Shown here: in pieces, positions 7,780 to 16,447 of the stretch
Numbering within the stretch: the first letter of the stretch is position 1
How the letters are laid out: the number at the start of each line of letters is the position of its first letter
NCBI GenBank assembly: GCA_027459665.1
Contig: DAIDHN010000041.1
Coordinates: forward strand, 1-37,140
Length of the DNA stretch: 37,140 bases
Direction: 5' to 3'
Origin: Chthonomonadaceae bacterium
GTDB taxonomy: Bacteria; Armatimonadota; Chthonomonadetes; Chthonomonadales; Chthonomonadaceae
Notes under the pieces: generated by a model
Database searches by the model: none
Told to the model about the DNA's origin: nothing
Seen by the model: only the letters and a program-made list of their open reading frames with translations
Translations under genes and position numbers: made by a program

Positions 7780-8418
7780 ATGACACGCGGCCTGACATCT
7801 AAACAAAATATGATTCTGGATTTTATTGTGGACTACGTGGAGGAAAAAGGCTACCCGCCCTCCATTCGGGAAATCGGAAACCAGTTCAATATCTCCAGCC
7901 TGCGAGGGGTAACTGTTCACCTCGATGCCCTGGAACGCAAGGGAATGATCAAGCGCCTCTCCACCTCGCGCTCTATCACGGTCATCGGCAGAACCGGCGC
8001 TACCGCACCACAGAAAAAAGCGGGCTTTGTACCTTTGGTAGGCGCAATTGCTGCAGGCATACCTATTCTGGCACAGCAGAACATTGAAACCATGATCCCT
8101 GTGCCCCAGGAGATGGTGGACAATCAGCCCAATGCCTTTGCCCTGCGCGTAAAGGGAGACTCGATGATTGAAGCGCACATTATGGACGGCGACTTTGTGG
8201 TGATACGACAGCAGGAAACCGCTTCGAATGGAGACATTGTGGCTGTGCTGCTGGGAGACGAGGCTACCGTGAAAACCATAGAGTTCACCGCAAAAGGCTG
8301 CCGCCTGCTGCCTGCCAACCCAATGTATCAGCCCATAGAAATTCAAAGGGAGGACAGCAAGATTATGGGCAAGGTAATCGGACTGGTGCGCAACTACGAT
8401 ATGAACATGCGCTTCTAA
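7780..8418 (+). CDS. lexA: LexA repressor, SOS regulator
   Basis: Transcriptional repressor of the SOS response that self-cleaves when RecA filaments form on damaged DNA. The N-terminal winged helix-turn-helix (TSKQNMILDFIVDYVEEKG, SIREIGNQFNI, VTVHLDALERKGMIKR) is followed by the S24 peptidase domain. The cleavage site is Ala92-Gly93 (AIAAGIPI), the nucleophile Ser128 in GDSMIE and the general base Lys165 in EATVKTIE. The Ser-Lys distance of 37 is the same as in the E. coli protein. 212 residues, normal length. It has its own promoter with two 14-bp direct repeats in front. Its stop is 3 bases from the convergent DUF192 stop. The operator sequence of this lineage is not known to me. Confidence 0.97.
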   Translation: MTRGLTSKQNMILDFIVDYVEEKGYPPSIREIGNQFNISSLRGVTVHLDALERKGMIKRLSTSRSITVIGRTGATAPQKKAGFVPLVGAIAAGIPILAQQNIETMIPVPQEMVDNQPNAFALRVKGDSMIEAHIMDGDFVVIRQQETASNGDIVAVLLGDEATVKTIEFTAKGCRLLPANPMYQPIEIQREDSKIMGKVIGLVRNYDMNMRF

Positions 8419-8421
8419 ACC

Positions 8422-8835
8422 TCAAGGGGCCAACAGGGTCTGCTTCTCTTCTTCAAGCACATACCTGCTGCCTTCGCATATGCCCAGCCTGCCGGCCGCT
8501 CCGGCAGGCATCTCCACCACCGCGCGGCAGCGCAGCACAGGCATCAGCATGCGCCAGGGAGGCACGTGCGCGGCAACCCGCAGCACTCTGCCCTCGCGTG
8601 ACAAAAACAGGGCATCCACACTGAAACGCATGCCGAGGGTGTGAATGCCGCTGCAGGGTTCCAGCCAGAGCGCCTCGCTTTCTTCCAGGCCGCTGCGCCC
8701 CAGCAGCCCCACAGACCTCTGCCAAAGCGACCGGGCTGCGGTCACTTTTTTCAGCACCACTCTGCCGGTTTCCGCTTCCTTTAGCCGCGCCAATGATTCA
8801 CTCTGCCTTCCACCGGCGCATCTTCCCGGCAGCAT
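8422..8835 (-). CDS. DUF192 family protein
   Basis: 137 residues with the DUF192 signature: WQRSVGLLGRSGLEESEALWLEPCSGIHTLGMRFSVDALFLSREG and then VVEMPAGAAGRLGICEGSRY (here given in parts). The family is small, beta-rich and of unknown biochemical role. Many members are secreted, but this one has no signal peptide. The only upstream ATG (8835) lies inside the end of the amidohydrolase gene, a 38-base overlap. Internal GTG codons in GRVVLKKVTAARS could give a shorter protein that still holds the whole domain, so the start is uncertain. It is probably the last gene of a minus-strand unit with the amidohydrolase. Confidence 0.85.
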   Translation of the reverse strand: MLPGRCAGGRQSESLARLKEAETGRVVLKKVTAARSLWQRSVGLLGRSGLEESEALWLEPCSGIHTLGMRFSVDALFLSREGRVLRVAAHVPPWRMLMPVLRCRAVVEMPAGAAGRLGICEGSRYVLEEEKQTLLAP

Positions 8836-10159
8836 TGTTCAGTTTCTGCTTCCAGCCTGCCACATCCACTCCTGCAAAACGCTCTTCCCAGTGGGCAGAA
8901 AGCGATGCGTCGTACACCGCCTTCCCGCCTGCCACAGTTTGCACCACGTCTGCTGCACGGCCAGAATAGACCAGTGCATGTTCCGGCGAATAGGAAGGCT
9001 GGCTGTGCAGCCCCTGCAGCGAGACCACGCAAAGGTCTGCCCGCATGCCGGGCATCAGCACTCCTGCCTCCTCAGCCATCCCCAGCGCCTCGGCTCCGCC
9101 CCGTGTTGCAATTTGCAGCATGGTGCGGGCATCTGCAGCGCCAATGCTTCTGCGCGCAGCGCGCTGCATCAGCAGCCCAAACCGCATCTCTTCAAACATA
9201 TCCATGGTATTGTTGCTCGCCACGCTGTCTGAACCAAGCCCTACACGCCTGCCCAGCAGTCCCAATGGCGCAATTCCGTTGCCCAGTTTGGCATTGCTCT
9301 TGGGGCAGTGCGCCCAGGCAGCGCCTGCTTTTGCCATGCGCGCACGGTCTGCGGCAGATACCTGCACCCCATGCACCAGCAGTGTATTTGGACCTAGTAT
9401 GCCGCACTGTTCCAAAAACTCCACGGTGCCGCAGCCGGGGGCTTGCCACGCAATATTTCTGCGCTGCAGCATGGCAGCAAACGGCCCCTGGCCACGCAGC
9501 ATCAGTTCCATCTCTGCCAGCGATTCGCAGGCATGCACGCACAAGGGCATCTGCTTCTGCCCCGCCAGGCCGGCCAGAGCGCGCATCAGCTCCTCGCGCA
9601 CTGTGTAGGGGGCATGGGGCGACAGGCCGGGTTTGAGCCGGCTGCCCGCACATACGCCCTGCAAACGCTGCAGAGATGAGTGCAGGCGTGCAAGTATTTC
9701 AGACACAGGTTCTGCCGGGTCTATGCCAAATACTTCCTGATACGCCACCCCGCCCAGCGAAAAGGCACAGGCAGCATCTGCGGCAAACCCGGTGGGGGTG
9801 CAGTCACCCAGGCTGGTCACTCCGCCCGCCACTGCTTCTGCTGCACCAATCATGGCAGAGGCAAGCCAGTCTTCATTGGTAAAATCGCGGCTGCGCTGTG
9901 TCAGCTCGCGAATCCAGGCAAAAAACTCTTTCTCTTCCAGCAAACCGCGCATCACGGTGTAGTCAAGGTGCGTATGCACATTCACCAGTCCGGGCATCAG
10001 CACGCAGCCCTCAAAATCATGCACCCTGTCTGTTCCAGCCGGGCGCGCACTGCGCACTTCGGCAATGCGCCCGTTTTCTACTACTACTTCAGCATCTGCT
10101 GCAGGCTCGCCGTTCATTGTAAGCGCCCAGTCTGCACGCCATCTTTCTGCGCCGCCCAT
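8798..10159 (-). CDS. TRZ/ATZ-type amidohydrolase (purine-analogue deaminase-like)
   Basis: Metal-dependent hydrolase of the amidohydrolase superfamily, 453 residues. The composite N-terminal beta-sandwich leads into PGLVNVHTHLDYTVMRG with the metal ligands H62 and H64. Further sites are SPHAPYT, the CVHACES histidine, LLVHGVQV, the AHCPKSNAKLGNG block and the metal aspartate in GLGSDSVASNNTMDMFEEMR. That last block is typical of the MtaD/SsnA/aminodeoxyfutalosine-deaminase group, which deaminates adenine-like rings. I cannot decide between 5-methylthioadenosine/SAH deaminase, aminodeoxyfutalosine deaminase (futalosine menaquinone pathway) and a related guanine-type enzyme. No menaquinone or methionine-salvage gene is in the window. 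It follows the phosphoesterase gene by 34 bases behind an AGGAAGG ribosome binding site. Confidence 0.85.
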   Translation of the reverse strand: MGGAERWRADWALTMNGEPAADAEVVVENGRIAEVRSARPAGTDRVHDFEGCVLMPGLVNVHTHLDYTVMRGLLEEKEFFAWIRELTQRSRDFTNEDWLASAMIGAAEAVAGGVTSLGDCTPTGFAADAACAFSLGGVAYQEVFGIDPAEPVSEILARLHSSLQRLQGVCAGSRLKPGLSPHAPYTVREELMRALAGLAGQKQMPLCVHACESLAEMELMLRGQGPFAAMLQRRNIAWQAPGCGTVEFLEQCGILGPNTLLVHGVQVSAADRARMAKAGAAWAHCPKSNAKLGNGIAPLGLLGRRVGLGSDSVASNNTMDMFEEMRFGLLMQRAARRSIGAADARTMLQIATRGGAEALGMAEEAGVLMPGMRADLCVVSLQGLHSQPSYSPEHALVYSGRAADVVQTVAGGKAVYDASLSAHWEERFAGVDVAGWKQKLNNAAGKMRRWKAE

Positions 10160-10193
10160 TTCTTCTTTTTCCTTCCTCTGCGCCGCCGGGCGC

Positions 10194-12674
10194 CTAATGC
10201 CCTGCCAATACCGGGTAGGGAGTATTCACTCCCCGGGCCTCCGCCCAGAGTATGTGGTTCAACTCGGTCTCGTTCGCCTCGTCGGGGCCGCTCCAGTTTT
10301 GCGCCATGCTCAGCAGCGCCATCTGTTTTCGTTTGCCGTGCAGAGCCTGCGCAGGCGGATTCAGGCTGCCCAGGGGTATTCGCGCAGAGCGCACCTGGTA
10401 GGGTGTTAAATTGGGCTTCTGCATAAAGCAGGCGGTCATCAGCGGGGCGCGGGCATCCATCTGGTTCATGGGGGGCAGCCCAAGCATATGCTCCAGGGTG
10501 CGCAGTATGGAGGTCTGGTTGTAAAAACGGTTCACCACCCTGCCCCGGCGGGTATAGGGGCTGATCACCATGCCCACCGAACGGTGCCCGTCCACATGGT
10601 CCAGGCCGTCCTGGGCGTCGTCTTCGGTAACAAATATACAGGTGCTTTTCCAGAAGCGGCTTTTGCTGAGGGCAGATACGATTCTGCCCAGCGCCAGGTC
10701 GTTGTCTGCCACCATGGCGGCAGGGGTGGGAAAGCCGGGCCGTGTGCCGGATGTATGATCCTGGGGCAGATAGATGAGGGTGAGGGCGGGCATTTTACCC
10801 TGCTTTTCGTACTCGCGCAGCTTATGCAGATAGATTGAGGCGCGCAGCTGATCGGGAATAGAGAGGTTCCAGCCCGGATATTTCGGGTCGCTGTGCCTCT
10901 TCAAACGCGCAACCCCCAGCCCCATGGCAAAGAAAAAATTGCGTTTGCCCTGTTTGTACTGCCGATACAGTGTGCTGAAATTTGCCGCGGGAAACGGCAG
11001 CGCATAGTCCAGCTCTCCAAAATTCTCCACGCTCAGCCCATGATCAAGCGCATCATCCCATATAAACCCGCTGGAAGAATAGGTCACGGGGTCATCGCCA
11101 AAGGTGTAACTGCGGGTGAAGCCTCCAAACGCTTTTTCCAGATGGTCGGTGCAGTTGCCTTCGGTCAGCCAGCTGTGTCCGTCTGCCGATATGGTGCCAT
11201 TGCAGTAGTAATTGTCAAGCAGCACATACTGTCGCGCCAGTGCATGGGCGTTGGGGGTTATGTTTTCTCCATATTCCACCAGTTTCGGGTCGCCGTTTCC
11301 TCTTCGCATATCCCCCAGCACCTGGTCGTAGGTGCGGTTTTCGCGTATGATATACACCACATGCCGTATCAGCGACGGCTGTGCCGCACGCAGCGGCAGC
11401 GGTGCGGGCCTTGCACTGTCTGCTGCTGACCGGCGCTTCAGCCAGAGGTCTTTCAGCACGCGTGCCGTCTCTTTTTTCAGCGCTGCCGCACTGGGCACGC
11501 GGATGCAGTCTACAGTGCCTGCATAATCAAAAACGCTGTAGCCTTTCGCTCCTGCCGGGCGCATTCTTGCTCCTCTGCCTTTTACGTCTGCAACATAGAG
11601 GACGCCGTTTTTCAGCGCCAGACTGCCAGGGTACCACCCTGTTGGTATCCAGCCTTCTACCTGCTGCACGGTGCCGCCGGCATTCAGCCGGTAAACGGCT
11701 GCCGCATTGTTGCCCGCCGCAGCCACATACAGCCTGCGCCCTTGCGCATCGAGGGCAAGTGCATCGGGCGCACTGCCAAACGGCATGCCCGGCACGGGGT
11801 GGACGGCAATAGTTTGCACTACTTTTTTCTGCAGGGTGTTTATCACCGAAATCGTATCCGAGTTGGCATTGGCGCAGTAGAGCATGTGCAGCTGTGAGTT
11901 GAGCTGCAGGTCGCAGGGATGCAGACCTGTTGGTATGCGGGCGGTTGTTTTGCCAGTGCGCAGGTTCACCACCGATATTTCGCCTGTATCGGCAATGCCG
12001 CGGCTGTCTACCGGCACCGGCGTGCCTGCAGAAAATGCAGAAGCTTCTCCCTTGCGGGCGTGCCTGCCCCCCCAGTCGGATACGTAGGCGGTGCCGCCGG
12101 AAGCGGAAAGCGCTACCGTCCAGGGTGCCGCACCGGTTGGAATGGAAGAGACTACCGTGAGGGTACGCAGGTTCACGCATACCAGTGTGTTTGCAATGGA
12201 GTTGCATACCCATGCCCTCGCCCCGTCCCGGCTGAGCGCTATGCCGCAGGGCATGGCGGCGCCGCCGGCATGCAGGCCGGCAAGGGCAACGCTCCCTTTC
12301 CATACAAAGCGCTTCCCATCGCGGCGGGCAATGTAGAGGCTGTTCTGTGCGCTGTCTGCCAGAATTGTGCTGCCGTTTTTGCTAAACACTATGCCGTGCA
12401 TCGAACCGCCGCCCGCAGGAAAAGGGAGTTTTTGCAGCACTGCGTATGTTTTGCTGCTTAGTATCTCTATGCCCTGGTTGTCTTTCACGGCAAGCAAACT
12501 GCCGTAAGGGGATGCTGCAATGTCTACCGGTCTGGCAGGCAGCACAATTGCCCTGCCCGCAGGGTGAATTACCTGGCCGTCGGGCAGCAGAAAGCCACCC
12601 TCAAAACGGCCAGCCGTATGGCTGCCCGGCGTTGCCACGCCGGCAAAGGCCAGCAGCACAAGCAAAGATTTCAT
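10194..12674 (-). CDS. Secreted YVTN beta-propeller / phosphoesterase fusion
   Basis: 826 residues from ATG 12674, with signal peptide MKSLLVLLAFAGVATPG. The first half carries YVTN-type propeller repeats (AWVCNSIANTLVCVNLRTLT, TAYVSDWGG, GEISVVNLRTGKTTARIPTG, LYCANANSDTISVINTLQKK, LYVAAAGNNAAAVYRL). The second half is a phosphoesterase domain of the alkaline phosphatase superfamily: RHVVYIIRENRTYDQVLGDM, the NYYCNGTISADGHSWLTEG block, PQDHTSGTRPG, VTEDDAQDGLDHVDGHRSV and SPYTRRGRVVNRFYNQTSIL. This matches the known bifunctional YncE-like/alkaline-phosphatase-family proteins. The substrate is unknown (phospholipid or other phosphoester). The open frame extends upstream to 12842, but those residues run through a hairpin and a terminator-like stem, and GGGGG lies just before 12674, so the shorter start is preferred. 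Confidence 0.88.
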   Translation of the reverse strand: MKSLLVLLAFAGVATPGSHTAGRFEGGFLLPDGQVIHPAGRAIVLPARPVDIAASPYGSLLAVKDNQGIEILSSKTYAVLQKLPFPAGGGSMHGIVFSKNGSTILADSAQNSLYIARRDGKRFVWKGSVALAGLHAGGAAMPCGIALSRDGARAWVCNSIANTLVCVNLRTLTVVSSIPTGAAPWTVALSASGGTAYVSDWGGRHARKGEASAFSAGTPVPVDSRGIADTGEISVVNLRTGKTTARIPTGLHPCDLQLNSQLHMLYCANANSDTISVINTLQKKVVQTIAVHPVPGMPFGSAPDALALDAQGRRLYVAAAGNNAAAVYRLNAGGTVQQVEGWIPTGWYPGSLALKNGVLYVADVKGRGARMRPAGAKGYSVFDYAGTVDCIRVPSAAALKKETARVLKDLWLKRRSAADSARPAPLPLRAAQPSLIRHVVYIIRENRTYDQVLGDMRRGNGDPKLVEYGENITPNAHALARQYVLLDNYYCNGTISADGHSWLTEGNCTDHLEKAFGGFTRSYTFGDDPVTYSSSGFIWDDALDHGLSVENFGELDYALPFPAANFSTLYRQYKQGKRNFFFAMGLGVARLKRHSDPKYPGWNLSIPDQLRASIYLHKLREYEKQGKMPALTLIYLPQDHTSGTRPGFPTPAAMVADNDLALGRIVSALSKSRFWKSTCIFVTEDDAQDGLDHVDGHRSVGMVISPYTRRGRVVNRFYNQTSILRTLEHMLGLPPMNQMDARAPLMTACFMQKPNLTPYQVRSARIPLGSLNPPAQALHGKRKQMALLSMAQNWSGPDEANETELNHILWAEARGVNTPYPVLAGH

Positions 12675-12696
12675 TTGTAGCCCCCGTTTCAAAAGT

Positions 12697-12758
12697 GACG
12701 AATTGCAGCACGCTGCATTCAGTGTACCTGAGTGCAGCATGCTGACCCAATTCGTGTC
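12697..12758. repeat. Long imperfect inverted repeat in the leader of the phosphoesterase gene
   Basis: GACGAATTG (12697-12705) with CAGCACGCTGCATTCAG, then the loop TGTAC (12723-12727), then CTGAGTGCAGCATGCTGACC and CAATTCGTGTC to 12758. The arms pair over about 25 positions with a few mismatches and a small bulge. The element ends 23 bases upstream of the phosphoesterase start on the minus strand. It could be an RNA leader structure, a protein-binding site or a small mobile palindrome. I found no second full copy in the window. Confidence 0.6.
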
Positions 12759-12792
12759 GCAGCAAACCCCTGGCGTTTCTGCTGCAAGGCAA

Positions 12793-12821
12793 AAGGCTCT
12801 GAAACTGTGTTTCAGAGCCTT
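12793..12821 (-). terminator. Candidate terminator after the DUF4965 gene
   Basis: A perfect 13-bp stem AAGGCTCTGAAAC / GTTTCAGAGCCTT around a TGT loop, 29 bases beyond the stop of the minus-strand DUF4965 gene. Read leftwards the stem ends in a TTTT run (partly from the stem itself) before GCC. Read rightwards it is followed by GCTTTTTTC, so it might work in both directions. It separates the DUF4965 gene from the phosphoesterase gene. Confidence 0.65.
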
Positions 12822-12849
12822 GCTTTTTTCTTTCTGCAGCACAGCAGGG

Positions 12850-15405
12850 CTATGGTCTCACCACATCCACCAGGCCCACATCAATCCCCTGCCCGCCGGT
12901 TGTCTGATGGCAGTGTACTGCTACTGTTATCTTCACGCCGGGTTTCAGCTGCGGCAGAGCCGCTTTGTAAATGGGAAAGGGCTGATAATCTGTAATGAAC
13001 CCTGCCTGCGACTGTGCAAGCACGCCGTTGAAGTAGACCTGCACATCCTCGTCATGAAATATCTCCAGCGCGAGGTGGTGGTAGTGTCCGGCAGGCATCA
13101 CAAAGGTGCGCCGTATCCAGATGTCATCTGTATTCCAGGTTGTATGCACGGCTATGGCAGGCGTGCCAGCTGTGCCAAACCCTGCCTGACCGGTTTGCCA
13201 CCCGCTGTCGTCAAATCCGGCAGACTGCCATCCGTCAGAGGGGGCCTGAGTGGTGTAGCGCCAGTTTACTACCCCGTCCTTTCCGCAGGGCACTACGGTG
13301 TGTACTATGGGTGGAGGCGGAAGCGCGGCCCAGCCGGAAACCGGTATGTTGCCTGCCTTTTCCCACTTCTTCCACAGAGAGGGGTAGTTCAGCATCTGAA
13401 TAAACAGCCCTCCCACCACCGGGCGGGCATGCATTCCGCTGCTGTGTATGTTGTCGGTTAAGTACGAATCGGCCACGGGGTCGCGTGCCGTAGTATGATC
13501 CATGTATTCGTAAACAGGATGAAACAGGGTTTCAAAATCCTGCTTGCTGGTGCTCAGCGCGGCTGCCCAGGTAGACCAGTCTGACTTGGTAAGATGCGTA
13601 CGCGAATCGAGCGGTACGCCATATGGAAGCATTTTCGTTTTGTAGAATGCTATCTCTTTTGCTGCCACCGAGGGGGGAAACACGTTGAGGTGCAGTATGC
13701 GGTTCCATACCAGGTTGTACTTTTGGCTCCAGGTGCCGGGCTTGTCGAACGCCAGCAGCGAATGGCTGCCTGCATCTGCCACTTTCTGCCAGTGCCTCGC
13801 ATCTGTCAGCGCCAGACGGTGAAACACGCGGGCTTCATGCAGGTCACCGCGCATACGGCACATGTCTGCGTAGGCGGCCAGCCCCAGTATTGCCTTCACC
13901 GAGAGGTTGGCGTTGTGCGCCAGGTGCCCCATAAAGTCATCGGTGCAGAGCTGGTTTTCGGGGTCGAGGCCATACTTTTTGAGATACACTGCCCACTGTG
14001 TCAGCTTGCTCCACCAGGGGGTCACAAACCTGGCATTGCCGTCATCCTGACAGATGGCATCGCAGAGTATCAGTATATTGCCACTCTCTTCTACCGGCAT
14101 GCCTTCTCCGCCGTCATCCCTGCCCATCACTACCGGGTAGGTGCCAATGTCGTGCGGAGCATTGGGAAACTTCCAGTGGCTGGAGGCGGCGTACTGCAAG
14201 TCGGCCGCCAGAGAGGCTTTTGCCAGCGTTGGGCTGAGCAGAATCCACACCGGGTCCATAGGGAAGATCACATCCACCGTGGCCACATCACCATTGCTGG
14301 TATTTTCTTTGGTAAAGAAAAGCGGCTTGCCGTTTTTGTCGGCAGAAAGCCCGCAGGCGGCTGCACACTGGCGATAGGCAAGGGCTGCAATCTGTGCGTA
14401 TTCCGGGCCGCCTGCCCTGGTAAGATCGGCTGTCAAATGCCGGTCAAACTCTTCGCACTGTGCGCTCACCGCAGGATATTCGCGTTCTGCTGCCTCCAGC
14501 ATCTGGGCGCAGCTGGTGTGGTTGCGCCGCCAGTAGGGGCGCAGCGGCTCGCCGAAAAAGTCGATGTTGTACAGTTCATCGTAGGCAACTATCAGGTGGC
14601 GCGATACCGGGTTTTTGCCTGCCGCAATATGCGAAAACAGGCAGCATAGCACTGGCTGGCCGTTTTGAACCGCCCGCGGCATGTCGTGAGCAGTGGCAGG
14701 CAGGGTTCCATGCTGTACAAACTGCTGCAGCGCGGTTTTGTTGCTGGCAATGGCAGTGGCTGCAAGCGCATGCTTCACTGCCACATATGCGTATCCCCAG
14801 TCTATACGAACGCCGTCGCCCATGGGGCTGAACATGGGCTGCTGCTGTGTGCCAACCCGTTCTGCCTCCAGCTGGCCCATGCGCATTCGCTTCCACACCA
14901 CGGCCTGATCGGTGGTGTTTACGCACAATTCGGAGCTGGCGCTGAAGTATATTGAAACATTGTGCTTCATGCCATCTCGTGAATGCACCTGCCAGGCTAT
15001 GTAGCTGAGCGGACGGCTGAAGAGGGTGAGGTTGCTGGGAAGCGCTGCCGTGGTGAAGGTAAGCGTTACCGCGATTCTGGAATTGGCGAAGTGGTAGATA
15101 GTGCGGGTGGGAGTTACCTGCAGGCCGGTTTGCGGCAGCGCGGGTACGCTTTCGGGGTCGTTTCCCATCAGGCGGTAGCACCTGCCGTCGCAACGCAGCA
15201 GGCTCACCAGTGCATTGGGCGCATGCGTCCAGTGCCGGGTCACGTCGTCTGTTAGGTGGTCTGCCTCAGACCATATGCTCAGGTAAGGGTCGCTGGTAAC
15301 CAGCGGCACCGCAGGCGGTCGGAATGGCGAAGCGGCTGCTTTTTTTGCTGGTATGCACCCCAGTGCGATGAGTGAAGCCAGCAGCAGAGGGTAGCCAGGT
15401 TTCAT
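12850..15405 (-). CDS. DUF4965/DUF5127 glutaminase-like exported protein
   Basis: 851 residues from ATG 15405. N-terminal signal MKPGYPLLLASLIALGCIPA, where the GC near its end could be a weak lipobox. The family opening FRPPAVPLVTSDPYLSIWSEADHLTDDVTRHWT is followed by the central DUF4965 region with PLFFTKENTSNGDVATVDVIFPMDPVWILLSP and the DUF1793-type helical domain (IGTYPVVMGRDDGGEGMPVEESGNILIL). Fungal members are described as glutaminase A, while bacterial members occur in polysaccharide loci and their substrate is open. The last 130 residues (NWRYTTQAPSDGWQSAGFDD ... FHDEDVQVYFNGV) look like an added galactose-binding-type jelly roll. AATGAGGAGATTT immediately precedes ATG 15405. The further upstream ATGs at 15447 and 15417 lack such a site. 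Confidence 0.85.
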   Translation of the reverse strand: MKPGYPLLLASLIALGCIPAKKAAASPFRPPAVPLVTSDPYLSIWSEADHLTDDVTRHWTHAPNALVSLLRCDGRCYRLMGNDPESVPALPQTGLQVTPTRTIYHFANSRIAVTLTFTTAALPSNLTLFSRPLSYIAWQVHSRDGMKHNVSIYFSASSELCVNTTDQAVVWKRMRMGQLEAERVGTQQQPMFSPMGDGVRIDWGYAYVAVKHALAATAIASNKTALQQFVQHGTLPATAHDMPRAVQNGQPVLCCLFSHIAAGKNPVSRHLIVAYDELYNIDFFGEPLRPYWRRNHTSCAQMLEAAEREYPAVSAQCEEFDRHLTADLTRAGGPEYAQIAALAYRQCAAACGLSADKNGKPLFFTKENTSNGDVATVDVIFPMDPVWILLSPTLAKASLAADLQYAASSHWKFPNAPHDIGTYPVVMGRDDGGEGMPVEESGNILILCDAICQDDGNARFVTPWWSKLTQWAVYLKKYGLDPENQLCTDDFMGHLAHNANLSVKAILGLAAYADMCRMRGDLHEARVFHRLALTDARHWQKVADAGSHSLLAFDKPGTWSQKYNLVWNRILHLNVFPPSVAAKEIAFYKTKMLPYGVPLDSRTHLTKSDWSTWAAALSTSKQDFETLFHPVYEYMDHTTARDPVADSYLTDNIHSSGMHARPVVGGLFIQMLNYPSLWKKWEKAGNIPVSGWAALPPPPIVHTVVPCGKDGVVNWRYTTQAPSDGWQSAGFDDSGWQTGQAGFGTAGTPAIAVHTTWNTDDIWIRRTFVMPAGHYHHLALEIFHDEDVQVYFNGVLAQSQAGFITDYQPFPIYKAALPQLKPGVKITVAVHCHQTTGGQGIDVGLVDVVRP

Positions 15406-15518
15406 AAATCTCCTCATTGAAAGTATGTATCGTTGTTGCTTCAACAAGACAAAACGTTTGGTTCAGAAAATCTGCAGACGCCTGTTCGGGCGGTGCATCT
15501 GTTGCATGCATACTATAT

Positions 15519-16322
15519 TCAATACTTCGCACCTATTTCCTTCAACAGATATGCCTGCAGGGGGCAGCCCAGCAGCACACGAATCCCCTGCACCACACAG
15601 TCGGCATTGAGGGCGGCGCCAATCGGGCTGGTGTGCGTATGGTCGCCGGGAAAAAGATGCTTTACGAAGATTGGCCCCATTGCGTTGTAAAAACGGGCTA
15701 TAATGCGGTTCAGGTTAATAAACCATGCCCCCGTCTGGTGAGCCGCTTCGGCAGCCCACAGGCCGTAATCACGGTTATTGCGATTCACCCTGCTGCCGTG
15801 CCACATATTGCGGGGTATGGGTGAAACAACAATCGGTATTGCCCCTCGCGCCTCTGTGTCGGTGATATACTTGCGCATGTACCACCCGTAGGTATGCACT
15901 ACTTCCTTTTTTCCGGTTTTTGCATGGGTAATGGTCACGGTCTGGCTGCCATTGCCTTTCAGCGAGGCTCTGCCTGTGCCATGCTCCACAGGGCCGCCGT
16001 CGTTGTGCCCAAACTGCATCAGCACAAAATCTCCCGGTTTCAGCAGGGCACGCACTGCCGCCCACCTGCCTTCTGTCAGGTAGGAACGGCTGCTGCGTCC
16101 GCCTATGGCCCGGTTCACAATGCGTATGCGTGAGGCATCAAAGTACGGTGCTATGGCATCTCCCCAGCCTTCCAGTCCCTTCACGCCGTTGCGCACGGTA
16201 GAGTCGCCGATGATATAAAGCACAGGGGTTCGACCACCCAAAGGCGCGGTTTGGGCGGTAGCGGCAGGCAGAACGCCTGTGATAAACAGAACCAGCAGCA
16301 AAAGCTGTGTTCGACAAAACAT
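15519..16322 (-). CDS. Rhamnogalacturonan acetylesterase-like SGNH hydrolase
   Basis: 267 residues with a signal peptide of about 23 residues (LLLLVLFITGVLPAATAQ). Blocks of the GDSL/SGNH family are IIGDSTV with catalytic Ser41, NRAIGGRSSRSYLTEGRW, the block III FGHND and the C-terminal Asp/His dyad in GDHTHTS. The order fits the rhamnogalacturonan acetylesterase group (CE12-like), which removes acetyl groups from pectin backbone sugars outside the cytoplasm. AGGAG lies 10 bases before ATG 16322. An in-frame ATG at 16382 has no signal-peptide logic. It is divergent from the GH106-like gene, sharing 125 bases of control region, and lies upstream of the DUF4965 gene on the same strand. The three together suggest pectin (rhamnogalacturonan) breakdown. 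Confidence 0.87.
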   Translation of the reverse strand: MFCRTQLLLLVLFITGVLPAATAQTAPLGGRTPVLYIIGDSTVRNGVKGLEGWGDAIAPYFDASRIRIVNRAIGGRSSRSYLTEGRWAAVRALLKPGDFVLMQFGHNDGGPVEHGTGRASLKGNGSQTVTITHAKTGKKEVVHTYGWYMRKYITDTEARGAIPIVVSPIPRNMWHGSRVNRNNRDYGLWAAEAAHQTGAWFINLNRIIARFYNAMGPIFVKHLFPGDHTHTSPIGAALNADCVVQGIRVLLGCPLQAYLLKEIGAKY

Positions 16323-16447
16323 CAATGTGTTTCTCCTGATAGATGATTTCTCTTTTGCCGCAAGAGTGGTACACTGCAGCATACAGACTATACGCCTTTT
16401 ACATTGCTAAAAGGTTTCTCAATCTTTTGCAGCATGAGGACATTATT

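Noticed and set aside
13594-14649. 351-codon plus-strand open frame opposite the DUF4965 gene
   Set aside because: Antisense shadow. The minus strand carries the conserved DUF4965 blocks over the same bases.
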